Shown piece after piece: positions 27,960 through 36,197 of a DNA stretch of 64,000 bases (the first letter of the stretch is position 1; each line of letters begins with the position of its first letter). The DNA is from DATLGB01 sp963724135 (GTDB lineage: Bacteria > Actinomycetota > Thermoleophilia > Solirubrobacterales > Solirubrobacteraceae). The DNA lies in assembly GCA_963724135.1 (NCBI GenBank), contig CAVRTA010000004.1:124001-188000 (forward strand), in the 5' to 3' direction. A program made the translations under genes and the position numbers. Under the pieces are notes generated by a model. It made no database searches, was not told the DNA's origin, and saw only the letters and a list, made by a program, of their open reading frames with translations.

Positions 27960-29417
27960 GTGCCGTCGATTGCGATCGTGGGGGCTGGGTTCGCCGGCGT
28001 CGGGATGGCCGTGAACCTGCTGCGGGCGGGGTTCGACGACTTCGTCGTGCTCGAGAAGGGGCCGACGGTCGGGGGGGTCTGGCGCGAGAACCGCTATCCC
28101 GGCGCGGCGGTGGACGTGCCGAGCGATCTGTACTCGTACTCGTTCGAGCGCCGCTACCCGTTCTCGAAGCGCTTCGGCGTGCGCGATCAGCTGCTGGCCT
28201 ACATCCAGCACGTCGCCGACAAGTACGGCGTCACCGCGCACCTGCGCTGCGACACGGAGGTAGAGCGGGCGGTGTGGGAACAGGACGGGTGGACGCTCGC
28301 GCTCGCAGGCGGCGAGGAGCTGCGGGCCGACGTCGTGATCGCCGCGTGCGGTCAGCTGAGCGTTCCCGAGCCGCCGCGGATCCCCGGCGTCGGCAGCTTC
28401 GACGGCCCGGCCTTCCACTCGGCGCACTGGCCGGAGGACCTGGACCTGGCCGGCAAGCGGTTGGCCGTCGTCGGCACCGGCGCCAGCGCCGTCCAGATCG
28501 TCCCCGCGCTCGCCGAAACGACCAAGCGCATCGACGTCTACCAGCGCACGCCGCCGTGGGTGATCCCGAAGACGGATGCCGACGGCCTCGAGCAGCGCTC
28601 GCGGCTGGTCGAGTACGGAGGGCGGCTGATCAACTGGCTGTGGTTCGAGGCCCTGATCCCGGGCTTCACAAAGCCGCGGGCGATGGTGTTCCTGAAGGCG
28701 CTCGCGCTAGCGCAGCGGCGCATCCAGGTCCGCGATCCCGAGCTGCGAGAGAGGATCAAGCCCGACTATCCGATCGGGTGCAAGCGGATCCTCGTCACCG
28801 CCGACTGGTACCCGACGCTCGCCCGGGACGACGTCGAGCTGATCACCGAGCCGATCGAGACGATCACCCCGATCGGCATCCGCGCAGGAGTCGAGCGCGC
28901 CTACGACGCGATCGTCTACGCGACCGGCTTCCAGACCCGCGACCCGGTCGCCCCGATGCAGGTGGTCGGCGCGGGGAGCGTCGACCTGTCCAACGACGCA
29001 TGGGCCGAGGGCGCGGAGGCGTACCTCGGGATCTCGGTCCCGGGCTTCCCCAACCTCTTCCTCATGTACGGGCCCAACACGAACCTCGGCGCCGGCTCGA
29101 TCATCTACATGCTCGAGTGCCAGATGCGCTACGTCGTGGACGCGGTGCGCCGGCTGCGCGACCGCGAGCTGGCCTGGATCGACGTGCGCGAGGGACCGCA
29201 CCGCGCGTTCGCCGAGGAGATGCAGCGGCGCCTCGCCGGCTCGGTGTGGACGAGCTGCGACAGCTGGTACCGGACGCCGTCGGGCCGCGTCACCAACAAC
29301 TGGCCCGGCCTGATGACGGAGTACCGGGCGCGGACGGCGCGCCTGCAACCGTCCCACTACCGCGCGTGCCGCCGAGAGGTGGCCTCAGGCCAGCGCGCGG
29401 ATCACGCCGTCCGCTAG
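27960..29417 (+). CDS. Baeyer-Villiger-type flavin monooxygenase
   Basis: 485 residues, GTG start. FAD motif IVGAGFAGVGMAVNLL, VGGVWRENRYPG, the type I BVMO fingerprint FDGPAFHSAHWPED (F-x-G-x3-H-x3-W) near residue 145, and the NADPH motif VVGTGASAVQIVPAL. Such enzymes insert oxygen next to ketone carbonyls to give esters or lactones, using NADPH and O2. Candidate partners in the window are the esterase- and lactonase-like hydrolases at 21.8-23.6 kb. The 3' end overlaps the convergent hemW gene by 33 bp. Confidence 0.88.
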   Translation: MPSIAIVGAGFAGVGMAVNLLRAGFDDFVVLEKGPTVGGVWRENRYPGAAVDVPSDLYSYSFERRYPFSKRFGVRDQLLAYIQHVADKYGVTAHLRCDTEVERAVWEQDGWTLALAGGEELRADVVIAACGQLSVPEPPRIPGVGSFDGPAFHSAHWPEDLDLAGKRLAVVGTGASAVQIVPALAETTKRIDVYQRTPPWVIPKTDADGLEQRSRLVEYGGRLINWLWFEALIPGFTKPRAMVFLKALALAQRRIQVRDPELRERIKPDYPIGCKRILVTADWYPTLARDDVELITEPIETITPIGIRAGVERAYDAIVYATGFQTRDPVAPMQVVGAGSVDLSNDAWAEGAEAYLGISVPGFPNLFLMYGPNTNLGAGSIIYMLECQMRYVVDAVRRLRDRELAWIDVREGPHRAFAEEMQRRLAGSVWTSCDSWYRTPSGRVTNNWPGLMTEYRARTARLQPSHYRACRREVASGQRADHAVR

Positions 29418-30470
29418 CCGGCGGCCACGGAGCGTCAGGACGACGCGGTCGCCGTCGTCGCGCAGCAGCCCGTCCGCACGCAGTGCCGCGACCGCGGCGG
29501 AGTCGAAGCCGCCGGCCGGTAGGCCCTCGCGCAACCGCAGCCCGAGCATGGTGCGCTCGAGCGCGCGCTGCCCCGGATCGAGCGTCTCGCTTCCGGCGAT
29601 CGGACGCTCGCCCGCGTGCACCGCGCGGGCGTGCTGCGCCGGGTGCTTGTGCGTCCAGAAGCGCGTGCCCCCGACGTGTCCGTGCGCGCCCGGTCCGATC
29701 GCCCACCAGTCGCCGTCGTGCCAGTAGGCGAGGTTGTGGCGGCAGCGCGCGGCGGGCGTCCGCGCCCAGTTGGAGATCTCGTACCACTCGTAGCCGGCGT
29801 CGCCGAGTGCCGCATCCGCGATCTCGTAGCGGCGCGCGAGCCCGTCCTCGTCGGGGATGGGGACGAGGCCGGCGCGCACCTGCCTGGCCAGCCGTGTGCC
29901 CGGTTCGAGGCTGAGCGCGTACGCGCTGACGTGATCGGGGCCGGCGGCGACCGCCGCCTCGAGCGACGCGCGCCAGTCGCCGTCCGTCTCGCCGGGCGTC
30001 CCGTAGATGAGGTCGAGGCTGACATGCGCGAAGCCGGCACGGCGAGCGGCCCGCGCCGCACGTGTCGCCGCGCCCGGCGTGTGCGCGCGCTCGAGTGTCG
30101 TCAGCACGTGCGCGCGCACGCTCTGCATTCCGATCGAGACGCGCGTGAAGCCGGCGGCGCGCAGCGCGGAGAGCTTGCGCTCGTCGACCGTCTCCGGGTT
30201 GGCCTCGATCGTCACCTCGGCGCCTGGCAGCGGGTCCAGCGCCGCGAGCACGCGCCCGAGGTCGCCCGCCTCGAGCAGCGTCGGCGTGCCCCCGCCGAAG
30301 AAGACCGTGTCCGGCCGGCGCGCGGGCATCAGGGCGATCTCCGCCAGCGCGGTGTCGACGTACGTCGCGGGCGAGGCGCCGGCGAGGCGCCCGGGCACGT
30401 AGGTGTTGAAGTCGCAGTAGCCGCAGCGACTGGTGCACCACGGGACGTGGACATAGACGCCGAACGGCAC
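29385..30470 (-). CDS. hemW: HemW-like radical SAM protein
   Basis: 361 residues. Radical SAM cysteines CTSRCGYC (C-x3-C-x2-C) at the N-terminus, glycine-rich FFGGGTPTLLEAG, and HNLAYWHDGDWWAIGPGAH in the second half. HNxxYW is the haem-binding motif that separates HemW, a haem chaperone, from HemN, the oxygen-independent coproporphyrinogen oxidase. Short at the N-terminus compared with HemN, as expected. It probably loads haem into respiratory proteins. Divergent from the MBL gene with only 17 bp between starts. Confidence 0.9.
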   Translation of the reverse strand: MPFGVYVHVPWCTSRCGYCDFNTYVPGRLAGASPATYVDTALAEIALMPARRPDTVFFGGGTPTLLEAGDLGRVLAALDPLPGAEVTIEANPETVDERKLSALRAAGFTRVSIGMQSVRAHVLTTLERAHTPGAATRAARAARRAGFAHVSLDLIYGTPGETDGDWRASLEAAVAAGPDHVSAYALSLEPGTRLARQVRAGLVPIPDEDGLARRYEIADAALGDAGYEWYEISNWARTPAARCRHNLAYWHDGDWWAIGPGAHGHVGGTRFWTHKHPAQHARAVHAGERPIAGSETLDPGQRALERTMLGLRLREGLPAGGFDSAAVAALRADGLLRDDGDRVVLTLRGRRLADGVIRALA

Positions 30471-30487
30471 GGCTACGTTCTACCGCG

Positions 30488-31225
30488 ATGCTCACCCGCG
30501 ACGTCGCTCCCGGCATCCACCGCGTCGAGCACGCGCGCACGAACTGGTACATCGTCGAGGACGGCGACGCGGTGACGATCGTCGACGCCGGCTTCCCGCG
30601 CTCGTGGGCGGGGCTGCACTCCGCGCTCGCGCAGCTCGGGCGCGGGCCGGGGCAGGTCGAGGCGGTCGTGCTCACCCACGCCCATCCCGACCACATCGGT
30701 TTCGCCGAGCGCGCGCGCGCGGAGTGGGGCGTCGGCGTCTGGCTGCACGAGCGCGACCGCTCGCTGTCGCGCCACCCCTTCAACTACGAGAAGGAACGCT
30801 CGCCCCTGCGATACACGAGCGCATACACGCTGCGGACCGCGGTGATGATGGGTGCGATGGGCGCGCTCCAGACGAAGCCGATCTCCGACGTCCGCGCGTT
30901 CGCGGAGGAGGACGTGCTCGACGTCCCGGGCCGTCCCGTGCCCGTGCACACCCCCGGGCACACCCACGGCCACACCGCCTTCAGCTTCCCCGACCGCGGT
31001 GCGGTGCTCGTCGGCGACGCGCTGGCGACCGTCGAGCCCTACTCCGGCAAGCCCGGCCCGCGCGTCGTCGCCGCGGCGGCGAACGTCGACTCGCTCGAGG
31101 CGCTCGCGTCGCTGGCGCGGATCGCCGACACGGCCGCCGAGACCGTGCTCGTCGGCCACGGCCCGCCCTGGACAGAGGGCGCGCAAACGGCGGTGGAGCG
31201 CGCGCGCGAGTACGGTCCGTCGTGA
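30488..31225 (+). CDS. MBL-fold metallo-hydrolase
   Basis: 245 residues. Metal ligands are visible in LTHAHPDHIGFA, VHTPGHTHGHTAF, VLVGDAL and the final VGHGPPW. This is a metallo-beta-lactamase-fold hydrolase of the glyoxalase II-like branch, but no lactamase activity should be inferred. The stop codon overlaps the aminopeptidase ATG (TGATG), so the two are coupled. Confidence 0.85.
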   Translation: MLTRDVAPGIHRVEHARTNWYIVEDGDAVTIVDAGFPRSWAGLHSALAQLGRGPGQVEAVVLTHAHPDHIGFAERARAEWGVGVWLHERDRSLSRHPFNYEKERSPLRYTSAYTLRTAVMMGAMGALQTKPISDVRAFAEEDVLDVPGRPVPVHTPGHTHGHTAFSFPDRGAVLVGDALATVEPYSGKPGPRVVAAAANVDSLEALASLARIADTAAETVLVGHGPPWTEGAQTAVERAREYGPS

Positions 31226-32424
31226 TGGAGAACGGGAACATCCAGCGCCTCGCCGCCCTCGCGGTGAACGTCGGGGCCAACGTGCAGCCAGGGCAGATCG
31301 TCGCCGTCGGCGCCCAGCCCGGCAAGGAGGCGCTCGTGCGCGCGGTGGCCGCCGAGGCCTACAAGGCGGGAGCCAAGTTCGTCGACGTCACCTGGTTCGA
31401 CCCGTGGGTCAAGAAGGCGCGCATCGAGCACGCCCCGGAGGACACGCTCGACTACGTCCCGCCCTGGCTCGGAGAGCGCATCCTCGCGCTCGGCGACGAG
31501 CACGCGGCACGGATCGCGTTCTCGGGCCCCGTCGCCCCGGGGCTGCTCGAGGGGCTGGACCCCGCGCGCGTCGGCCGCGACCGCCTCCCCTTCGTCAAGG
31601 AGGCCATGCAGATCAACAACGACCGCTCGACCAACTGGACGATCGTGCCCGGGCCGACGGCCGAGTGGGCGTCCCTCGTGCACCCCGACCTGGACGCCGA
31701 TGCGGCGCTCGGGCGGTTGTGGGAGGAGATCGTGCACGTCTGCCGCCTCGACGAGCCCGACCCCGGCGAGGCGTGGACCGCCCGCCGCGACGAGTTGCGC
31801 CGCGCGGCCGAGCGGCTGACCGATCGCGGCTTCGACGCCCTCCACTACGAGGGCCCCGGCACCGACCTCACGATCGGGCTGCTGCCCTCGCACCGCTGGC
31901 GCTCGGGCGGGATGGCGACCGCCTGGGGCCTCGAGCACATGGCCAACCTCCCGACCGAGGAGGTGTTCACGTCGCCGGACCCCGAGCGCGTCGACGGCAC
32001 CGTCACCGCGAGCAAGCCGCTCGTGCTCATCGACGGCACGGTCATCCGGGACCTCGTCGTGCGCTTCGAGGGCGGCCACGCCACCGAGATCACCGCCTCG
32101 ACGGCTCAGGACACCCTGCGCACCTTCCTCGCCGCCGACGACGGCGGCACCCGCCTCGGCGAGATCGCGCTGGTCGACGCGAGCGGCCGCATCGGCCCGC
32201 TGGACACCGTCTTCTACGACACCCTGCTCGACGAGAACGCCGCCTCCCACGTCGCCTTCGGCTACGGCTTCCCGGAGGTCGTCGAGGACGACGTCCAGCC
32301 GCGCGTGAACAGCTCGACCGTCCATCTCGACTTCATGATCGGCTCCCCCGAGCTTTCCGTCACCGGCATCACCGCGGACGGGGAGCGGGTGCCGGTGCTC
32401 GTCAACGGCGCCTGGCAGCTCTAG
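31225..32424 (+). CDS. M29 family aminopeptidase
   Basis: 399 residues. Family M29 (thermophilic aminopeptidase) metal ligands can be seen: Glu in NLPTEEVFTSP, Glu in RLGEIALVDAS, His in NAASHVAFGYGF, and His and Asp in NSSTVHLDFMIGS. It removes N-terminal residues from peptides in the cytoplasm with two divalent metal ions. Last gene before tRNA-Ser, 18 bp upstream of it. Confidence 0.92.
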   Translation: MENGNIQRLAALAVNVGANVQPGQIVAVGAQPGKEALVRAVAAEAYKAGAKFVDVTWFDPWVKKARIEHAPEDTLDYVPPWLGERILALGDEHAARIAFSGPVAPGLLEGLDPARVGRDRLPFVKEAMQINNDRSTNWTIVPGPTAEWASLVHPDLDADAALGRLWEEIVHVCRLDEPDPGEAWTARRDELRRAAERLTDRGFDALHYEGPGTDLTIGLLPSHRWRSGGMATAWGLEHMANLPTEEVFTSPDPERVDGTVTASKPLVLIDGTVIRDLVVRFEGGHATEITASTAQDTLRTFLAADDGGTRLGEIALVDASGRIGPLDTVFYDTLLDENAASHVAFGYGFPEVVEDDVQPRVNSSTVHLDFMIGSPELSVTGITADGERVPVLVNGAWQL

Positions 32425-32442
32425 CTACCCTTTCGTCCGCCC

Positions 32443-32531
32443 GGAGAGGTGCCGGAGTGGTTGAACGGGCACGATTGGAAATCGTGTGACGGGTGAAAGC
32501 TCGTCCGAGGGTTCGAATCCCTCTCTCTCCG
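32443..32531 (+). tRNA. tRNA-Ser (anticodon GGA)
   Basis: Acceptor GGAGAGG pairs with TCTCTCC, discriminator G. The anticodon stem CACGA/TCGTG holds the loop TTGGAAA with GGA at 32477-32479, decoding UCC/UCU. A long variable arm and the T-arm GAGGG-TTCGAAT-CCCTC complete a class II tRNA. CCA is not encoded. The 3' end is partly repeated at 34206-34239. Confidence 0.95.
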
Positions 32532-32659
32532 TTTCACGCGCTCGTGCTCGCTTCGCTCCTGGAAATCCTCAGGTTTCCGGGTCCGATCGCTACGGGAGCG
32601 TATGAGCGTTGTGCGAACCCGCATGGGGCGACCGCAGCCGAGGGCAGACGAGGTGTGAC
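32532..32659. other. Spacer after tRNA-Ser
   Basis: No gene seen. A short interrupted hairpin (GGAAA-CCT / AGG-TTTCC, 32561-32578) could end the tRNA transcript. This is where the lower-GC segment begins. Confidence 0.4.
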
Positions 32660-33742
32660 TCAGGCGCGGGACCCGTTGAGACGCGTGATCGCGTCCGCGA
32701 TCTCTTCGGGACGATGCTCCTCGATGAAATGCGACTCGCCGTCAAACACCTGGACATGTCCCTCGAGCTGGGGAAGCGCGGCGCGCCATTGGTCGATCAC
32801 GCTGGCCTTGGCGAGTGGGTCCCAGGCTCCGCATAGCACCGCGACGCCGATGGCTTCGCCAGACGGTCCCCACGCCATACCGAGGTGCTCCTGCATCTCG
32901 GCGTAGAAGCCGTGATTGTCCTGTGGGCCGAGCGCGTTGTCGGTATAGGCATAGCCGTGGCCCCAGACCGGCGTCTGACGCACCATCCGCTTTGAGCTGC
33001 GAGCGTTGGCCTTCGACGCGAACTGCTCGCGGAAGACGGCGATCGCTTCCGACTCCGGGCCGGTAACGCGTCGCCGCATATAGAGGCGAATGAACCGGCC
33101 GAAAGCACCGATCATCTGGGCGGGGCTTGCTGCTCGGCCGGTGGCCACGAATGCTGCGAGAAGACCCCAGAGGCGGTCCGGCACGAGCTTGGCGTTGCGC
33201 GCCCATGGCATGAACACGGGGATCGGGAAATTCTCATAGGTGAACCCGTCCGGTGGCATCGGGAAAACCGTGGAGTTGAGGACGACGAGGTTCGTCACCC
33301 GCTCTGGACTCTGCAGAAGAGCACCAATCCCGATGGGGCCTCCCCAGTCGTGAACAACCAACGTGATGTCGCGAAGGTCAAGCGTCTTGACAAGCTGAGC
33401 GAGGTTGCGCGCGTGGTGCATCTCGACCATCTCGAAGCTCGCCTGGTCAGAGAGTCCGAACCCGATGTGGTCCATCGCGACTACGCGCGTGCCAGCGGGT
33501 AGTGGCCGACGCCCGAGCGCCTTGATCACCTTGCGGTACGTGTACGAGCACTCCGGATTGCCGTGAACGAACAGAATGGTCGGGCCATCGCCGTCACCCA
33601 GGCGCTTGTCCAAGAAGAACAGCTTCTTGCCGGCGTCGTGGCCGTCCGGCAAAATGAACCACTGACCTACGCCACCGGCGGAGTAGTCCTCCGGAACGCG
33701 GCCGAGCGGCGTGTTCCCAGGATCCGTAGAGAAAGTCGCCAC
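32660..33742 (-). CDS. Haloalkane dehalogenase-like alpha/beta hydrolase
   Basis: 360 residues. HGNPECSYTYRK (oxyanion hole, the HGNP form used by haloalkane dehalogenases and some epoxide hydrolases), nucleophile Asp followed by Trp in VVHDWGGPIGIGAL, and catalytic His in ESHFIEEHRPEE. The Asp nucleophile excludes ordinary serine esterases. Halide-stabilising residues cannot be confirmed by eye, so dehalogenase or epoxide hydrolase or C-C hydrolase activity remain possible. GC and codon use are lower than in neighbours, in keeping with acquisition downstream of the tRNA. Confidence 0.82.
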   Translation of the reverse strand: MATFSTDPGNTPLGRVPEDYSAGGVGQWFILPDGHDAGKKLFFLDKRLGDGDGPTILFVHGNPECSYTYRKVIKALGRRPLPAGTRVVAMDHIGFGLSDQASFEMVEMHHARNLAQLVKTLDLRDITLVVHDWGGPIGIGALLQSPERVTNLVVLNSTVFPMPPDGFTYENFPIPVFMPWARNAKLVPDRLWGLLAAFVATGRAASPAQMIGAFGRFIRLYMRRRVTGPESEAIAVFREQFASKANARSSKRMVRQTPVWGHGYAYTDNALGPQDNHGFYAEMQEHLGMAWGPSGEAIGVAVLCGAWDPLAKASVIDQWRAALPQLEGHVQVFDGESHFIEEHRPEEIADAITRLNGSRA

Positions 33743-33747
33743 AGCTT

Positions 33748-34085
33748 CTAGCGGGTCATCTGCATGAACTGGTGGACGAGCGCGACGAGGGTCTCCGGCG
33801 CGTCCTCTTGGCAGTAATGGCCCGCGTTCGCGAGCTTCACGACCGGTCCGCCGGGCCAGAGCGCGGTGAAGTCGGCGATCATCAGCGCGGGCGGTACGGC
33901 TTGATCGCGCATCGCGACGGCGAGCATCGCCGGCTTGGGCTTGAGCGCGTCGACACCCGAGAGCCCGTCAGCGAGGTACCCCCAGGTGGGCTCGCCGTGC
34001 AAGCTCAGCCCACGGGTGTGCCCGCGCCCTCGTCGACGTAGTGCATCCGGAATCCGGGCGCATCGGCATCGTCGGCCGCGATCAT
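33748..34085 (-). pseudogene. Haloalkane dehalogenase-like remnant (deletion and frameshift)
   Basis: The N-terminal piece MIAADDADAPGFRMHYVDEG starts at 34085 and is followed, after the loss of one base near 34020, by LSLHGEPTWGYL in another frame. The reading then jumps to the protein's C-terminus: KPKPAMLAVAMRD, KLANAGHYCQEDAPE. The whole core with the Asp nucleophile and the cap domain, roughly 150 residues, is gone. The gene is clearly dead. It is a different family member from the intact hydrolase next to it (HGEPTW versus HGNPEC), so this is not a simple tandem duplicate. Confidence 0.75.
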
Positions 34086-34205
34086 CTCTCTCCGCGACTC
34101 TATTCCGGAGCCAGCGCCCACGCCAATGCGCGCGCACCGCCCGCCGTCGCAGCGCTCTGCTGACCGGATCTGCGAGATGGCCGACGATCCTCTCGAGGCG
34201 GAGCT

Positions 34206-34239
34206 GAGGGTTCGCACCTCGTCCCTCCCTCTCCGCTTC
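34206..34239 (+). repeat. Degenerate copy of the tRNA-Ser 3' end (attachment-site-like)
   Basis: GAGGGTTCG and then CCCTC, CCTCTCC, G, CTTC follow the order of the tRNA T-arm, acceptor strand and flank (GAGGGTTCG, CCCTC, TCTCTCC, G, TTTC), with 5 extra bases in the T-loop. It lies in the same orientation as the tRNA, about 1.7 kb downstream. The rest of the tRNA is absent here. Confidence 0.45.
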
Positions 34240-34919
34240 TAGGCGTGCCGCCGCTTGCTGAGCCGCTTGGTCGGCGCGATGAACAGGCGGTAGGCGCGCC
34301 GCACCGTCCATGCCGGCAGGAAGCGGTGACGCTCCTCCTCCCATACACGGGCGCGCGGGTGGCGCTTGAAGCCGACGAGCTTGAGCATCAGGTTCCCCGC
34401 CCTGCCGTAGTCCTCGCGCGGCTCGGCCTCGTGGAGCTCGATGCGGCACAGGTGCTTGGCGTTGACGTAGCCGTACTGGCTTGGGCTGACGAAGCGCAGC
34501 GGCGCGCCGTGGTCGCCGTCGAGCGGTTCACCGTCGAGCTTGAAGGCCAGGAGCACGTCGTCGCGGAGGGCGTCCTCGAGCAGCGCGTACACGCGGTAGC
34601 CCTCGAGCGAGACGAGCAGGACGTGGGTGACGCGCGCGCCGGGCGCGAGCACCGGCTCGATGCGCTCGCGATAGAAGTCGGCGAACGGGACGCCCTCCCA
34701 GCGCAGGCCGGTGGCCGACCAGCCCGCCACGCAGTGGAGGTCGGCCACGACCTCGCGGCGCGGCCGCTGCTCGAGCTCGCCGAGCGGCACCGCGAACGGC
34801 TCGGTCACCGCCCCCGCGACCTCGAGCGCCGGGTTCTCGGGTACAGGCGGCGGAGGCCCCAGGTTGGTGCCGAAGCGCGGGAAGCGACCGAGGTCGCGCT
34901 GTCCTGGAGGGAGCGGCAT
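34239..34919 (-). CDS. Molybdopterin-dependent oxidoreductase (sulfite oxidase-like fold)
   Basis: 226 residues, ATG at 34919. The molybdenum-ligand cysteine lies in ADLHCVAGWSATGLRWEG, and FVSPSQYGYVNAKHL is the family segment after the cofactor-binding loops. Short soluble proteins of this kind resemble the catalytic domain of sulfite oxidase or MsrP. There is no twin-arginine signal, so it appears cytoplasmic, unlike MsrP. No dedicated haem partner is next to it. Substrate unknown. Confidence 0.85.
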   Translation of the reverse strand: MPLPPGQRDLGRFPRFGTNLGPPPPVPENPALEVAGAVTEPFAVPLGELEQRPRREVVADLHCVAGWSATGLRWEGVPFADFYRERIEPVLAPGARVTHVLLVSLEGYRVYALLEDALRDDVLLAFKLDGEPLDGDHGAPLRFVSPSQYGYVNAKHLCRIELHEAEPREDYGRAGNLMLKLVGFKRHPRARVWEEERHRFLPAWTVRRAYRLFIAPTKRLSKRRHA

Positions 34920-34937
34920 CTTCCAACAAGCCTTCCC

Positions 34938-34957
34938 TACATACACGCATGTATGTA
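34938..34957. promoter_or_regulatory. AT-rich palindrome upstream of the molybdoenzyme gene
   Basis: TACATACA-CGCA-TGTATGTA is a perfect 8-bp inverted repeat with a 4-bp spacer, 19 bp upstream of the start at 34919. Its low GC content stands out. Likely a repressor or activator site. Confidence 0.5.
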
Positions 34958-35008
34958 TGTGATGAGTCACACGGCGGCCCGGGCGCAGCGCCCGGGCCGC
35001 CGGTCCGA

Positions 35009-36160
35009 CTACGGACCCAGGTAGGTGGCCGTGTGGCCCTGCCCCGGTGTGTTGAAGCAGCGCCGGTTGCCGCTCGTCACGGTGTACATCAGCTGCATGC
35101 AGCGCCCGATCGCCCGCTGCCCGAACGCGTTCGGGTGCAGCGACTCCTGGGAGTCGCCCTGGCAGCAGCCGGAGTTCACCCAGCGCACCCACTCGTGCAC
35201 GGAGCTCGACGGGGCCGGCGACCCGTCGGCCTGCTGCGCGTTGCGGTGGCAGACCTCGCGGCCGTTGAGGACCTCACCGAGGTCGAGGAACTGCACGCCC
35301 TTCTCGGCCGCGACCTGCTTCATGCCGTTGTTGATGAACGGCGTGGCCCAGTTCTTGGCCCAGTCGGAGTCCTGGTTCCAGAACGGGCAGCCGCCCTCGC
35401 TCAGGCGCGACCAGCCGCTCTCCGGGTAGCGGTTGTTGCCGCCGTGCGGGATCGGCGACGCGTAGCCCGACAGCACGAGCTTGTACTGCGAGCTCGAGTA
35501 GCCGCGGCTCGTCATCACCGTGCGGATCTCGTCGATGGACTTGCGCAGCCCGGCGAGTGCCGCCGCCTGGCCCGCCTGCATCTCGGCCTGCTCCTGCGGC
35601 CAGCAGTAGTGCGGGTTGTCGGACGACGACGTGCTCCAGGCGACCGTGCAGTCGATGACGTGGTCGGAGAAGCCGAGGTCGTTCGCGGTAATCGTCAGCA
35701 CGATCATCTTCACGTTCTTGTCGCGCGCGATGATCGACAACTGGTCCGCCTGCGGCGCCTCGTTCTTGAACACCTGGCCGCCCGACGAAGCGCGCCAGAT
35801 GTGCTGCGTGCGCGCCCCCGAGCAGGCGATGTTGATCTTCTCGGTGACCGAGACAGCCGCGCTCTTGATCGGCGCAACGTCGCTGCGGTCACAGCCGCCG
35901 TGGGTGCTGCCGTAGACGCGCTTGGCGTCGTAGTCGCAGTCGTACTCCCAGAAGCTGCAGTTGTAGGCCGCCCGGTCGGTGCCGTTGCGGTTGTAGAACG
36001 GGTTCAGCGAGTTCCCGTTCCAGCGGCCTGCCTCCCCGCTGATGAACGAGTCCCCCATCGCGACGATCGCCGTCGTGCTCGACGTCGGCCCCGCCAGCGC
36101 CGCCGGCGCGAGCACCGCGAACATGGCCACCGTCACGACGGCGGCTAGACCCCTGCGCAC
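35009..36160 (-). CDS. Secreted SGNH/GDSL hydrolase
   Basis: 383 residues with signal peptide MRRGLAAVVTVAMFAVLAPA. SGNH blocks: MGDSFISGEAGRW (nucleophile Ser), ITANDLGFSD (Asn block) and SLHPNAFGQRA (Asp/His block is in LHPN). Many cysteines (about a dozen) point to several disulfides, as expected outside the cell. Probably an extracellular lipase or esterase acting on lipids or acetylated polysaccharide. The gene runs alone; a short 37-bp gap separates it from the next upstream minus-strand gene. Confidence 0.88.
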   Translation of the reverse strand: MRRGLAAVVTVAMFAVLAPAALAGPTSSTTAIVAMGDSFISGEAGRWNGNSLNPFYNRNGTDRAAYNCSFWEYDCDYDAKRVYGSTHGGCDRSDVAPIKSAAVSVTEKINIACSGARTQHIWRASSGGQVFKNEAPQADQLSIIARDKNVKMIVLTITANDLGFSDHVIDCTVAWSTSSSDNPHYCWPQEQAEMQAGQAAALAGLRKSIDEIRTVMTSRGYSSSQYKLVLSGYASPIPHGGNNRYPESGWSRLSEGGCPFWNQDSDWAKNWATPFINNGMKQVAAEKGVQFLDLGEVLNGREVCHRNAQQADGSPAPSSSVHEWVRWVNSGCCQGDSQESLHPNAFGQRAIGRCMQLMYTVTSGNRRCFNTPGQGHTATYLGP

Positions 36161-36197
36161 ATCAACCTCCCCCTTAGGTGATGAAAGTTCCGGACTT

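Noticed and set aside
34086..34238. A second tRNA-Ser gene before the molybdoenzyme
   Set aside because: Only T-arm and acceptor-like sequence is present; no D-arm, anticodon arm or 5' acceptor strand can be found upstream.
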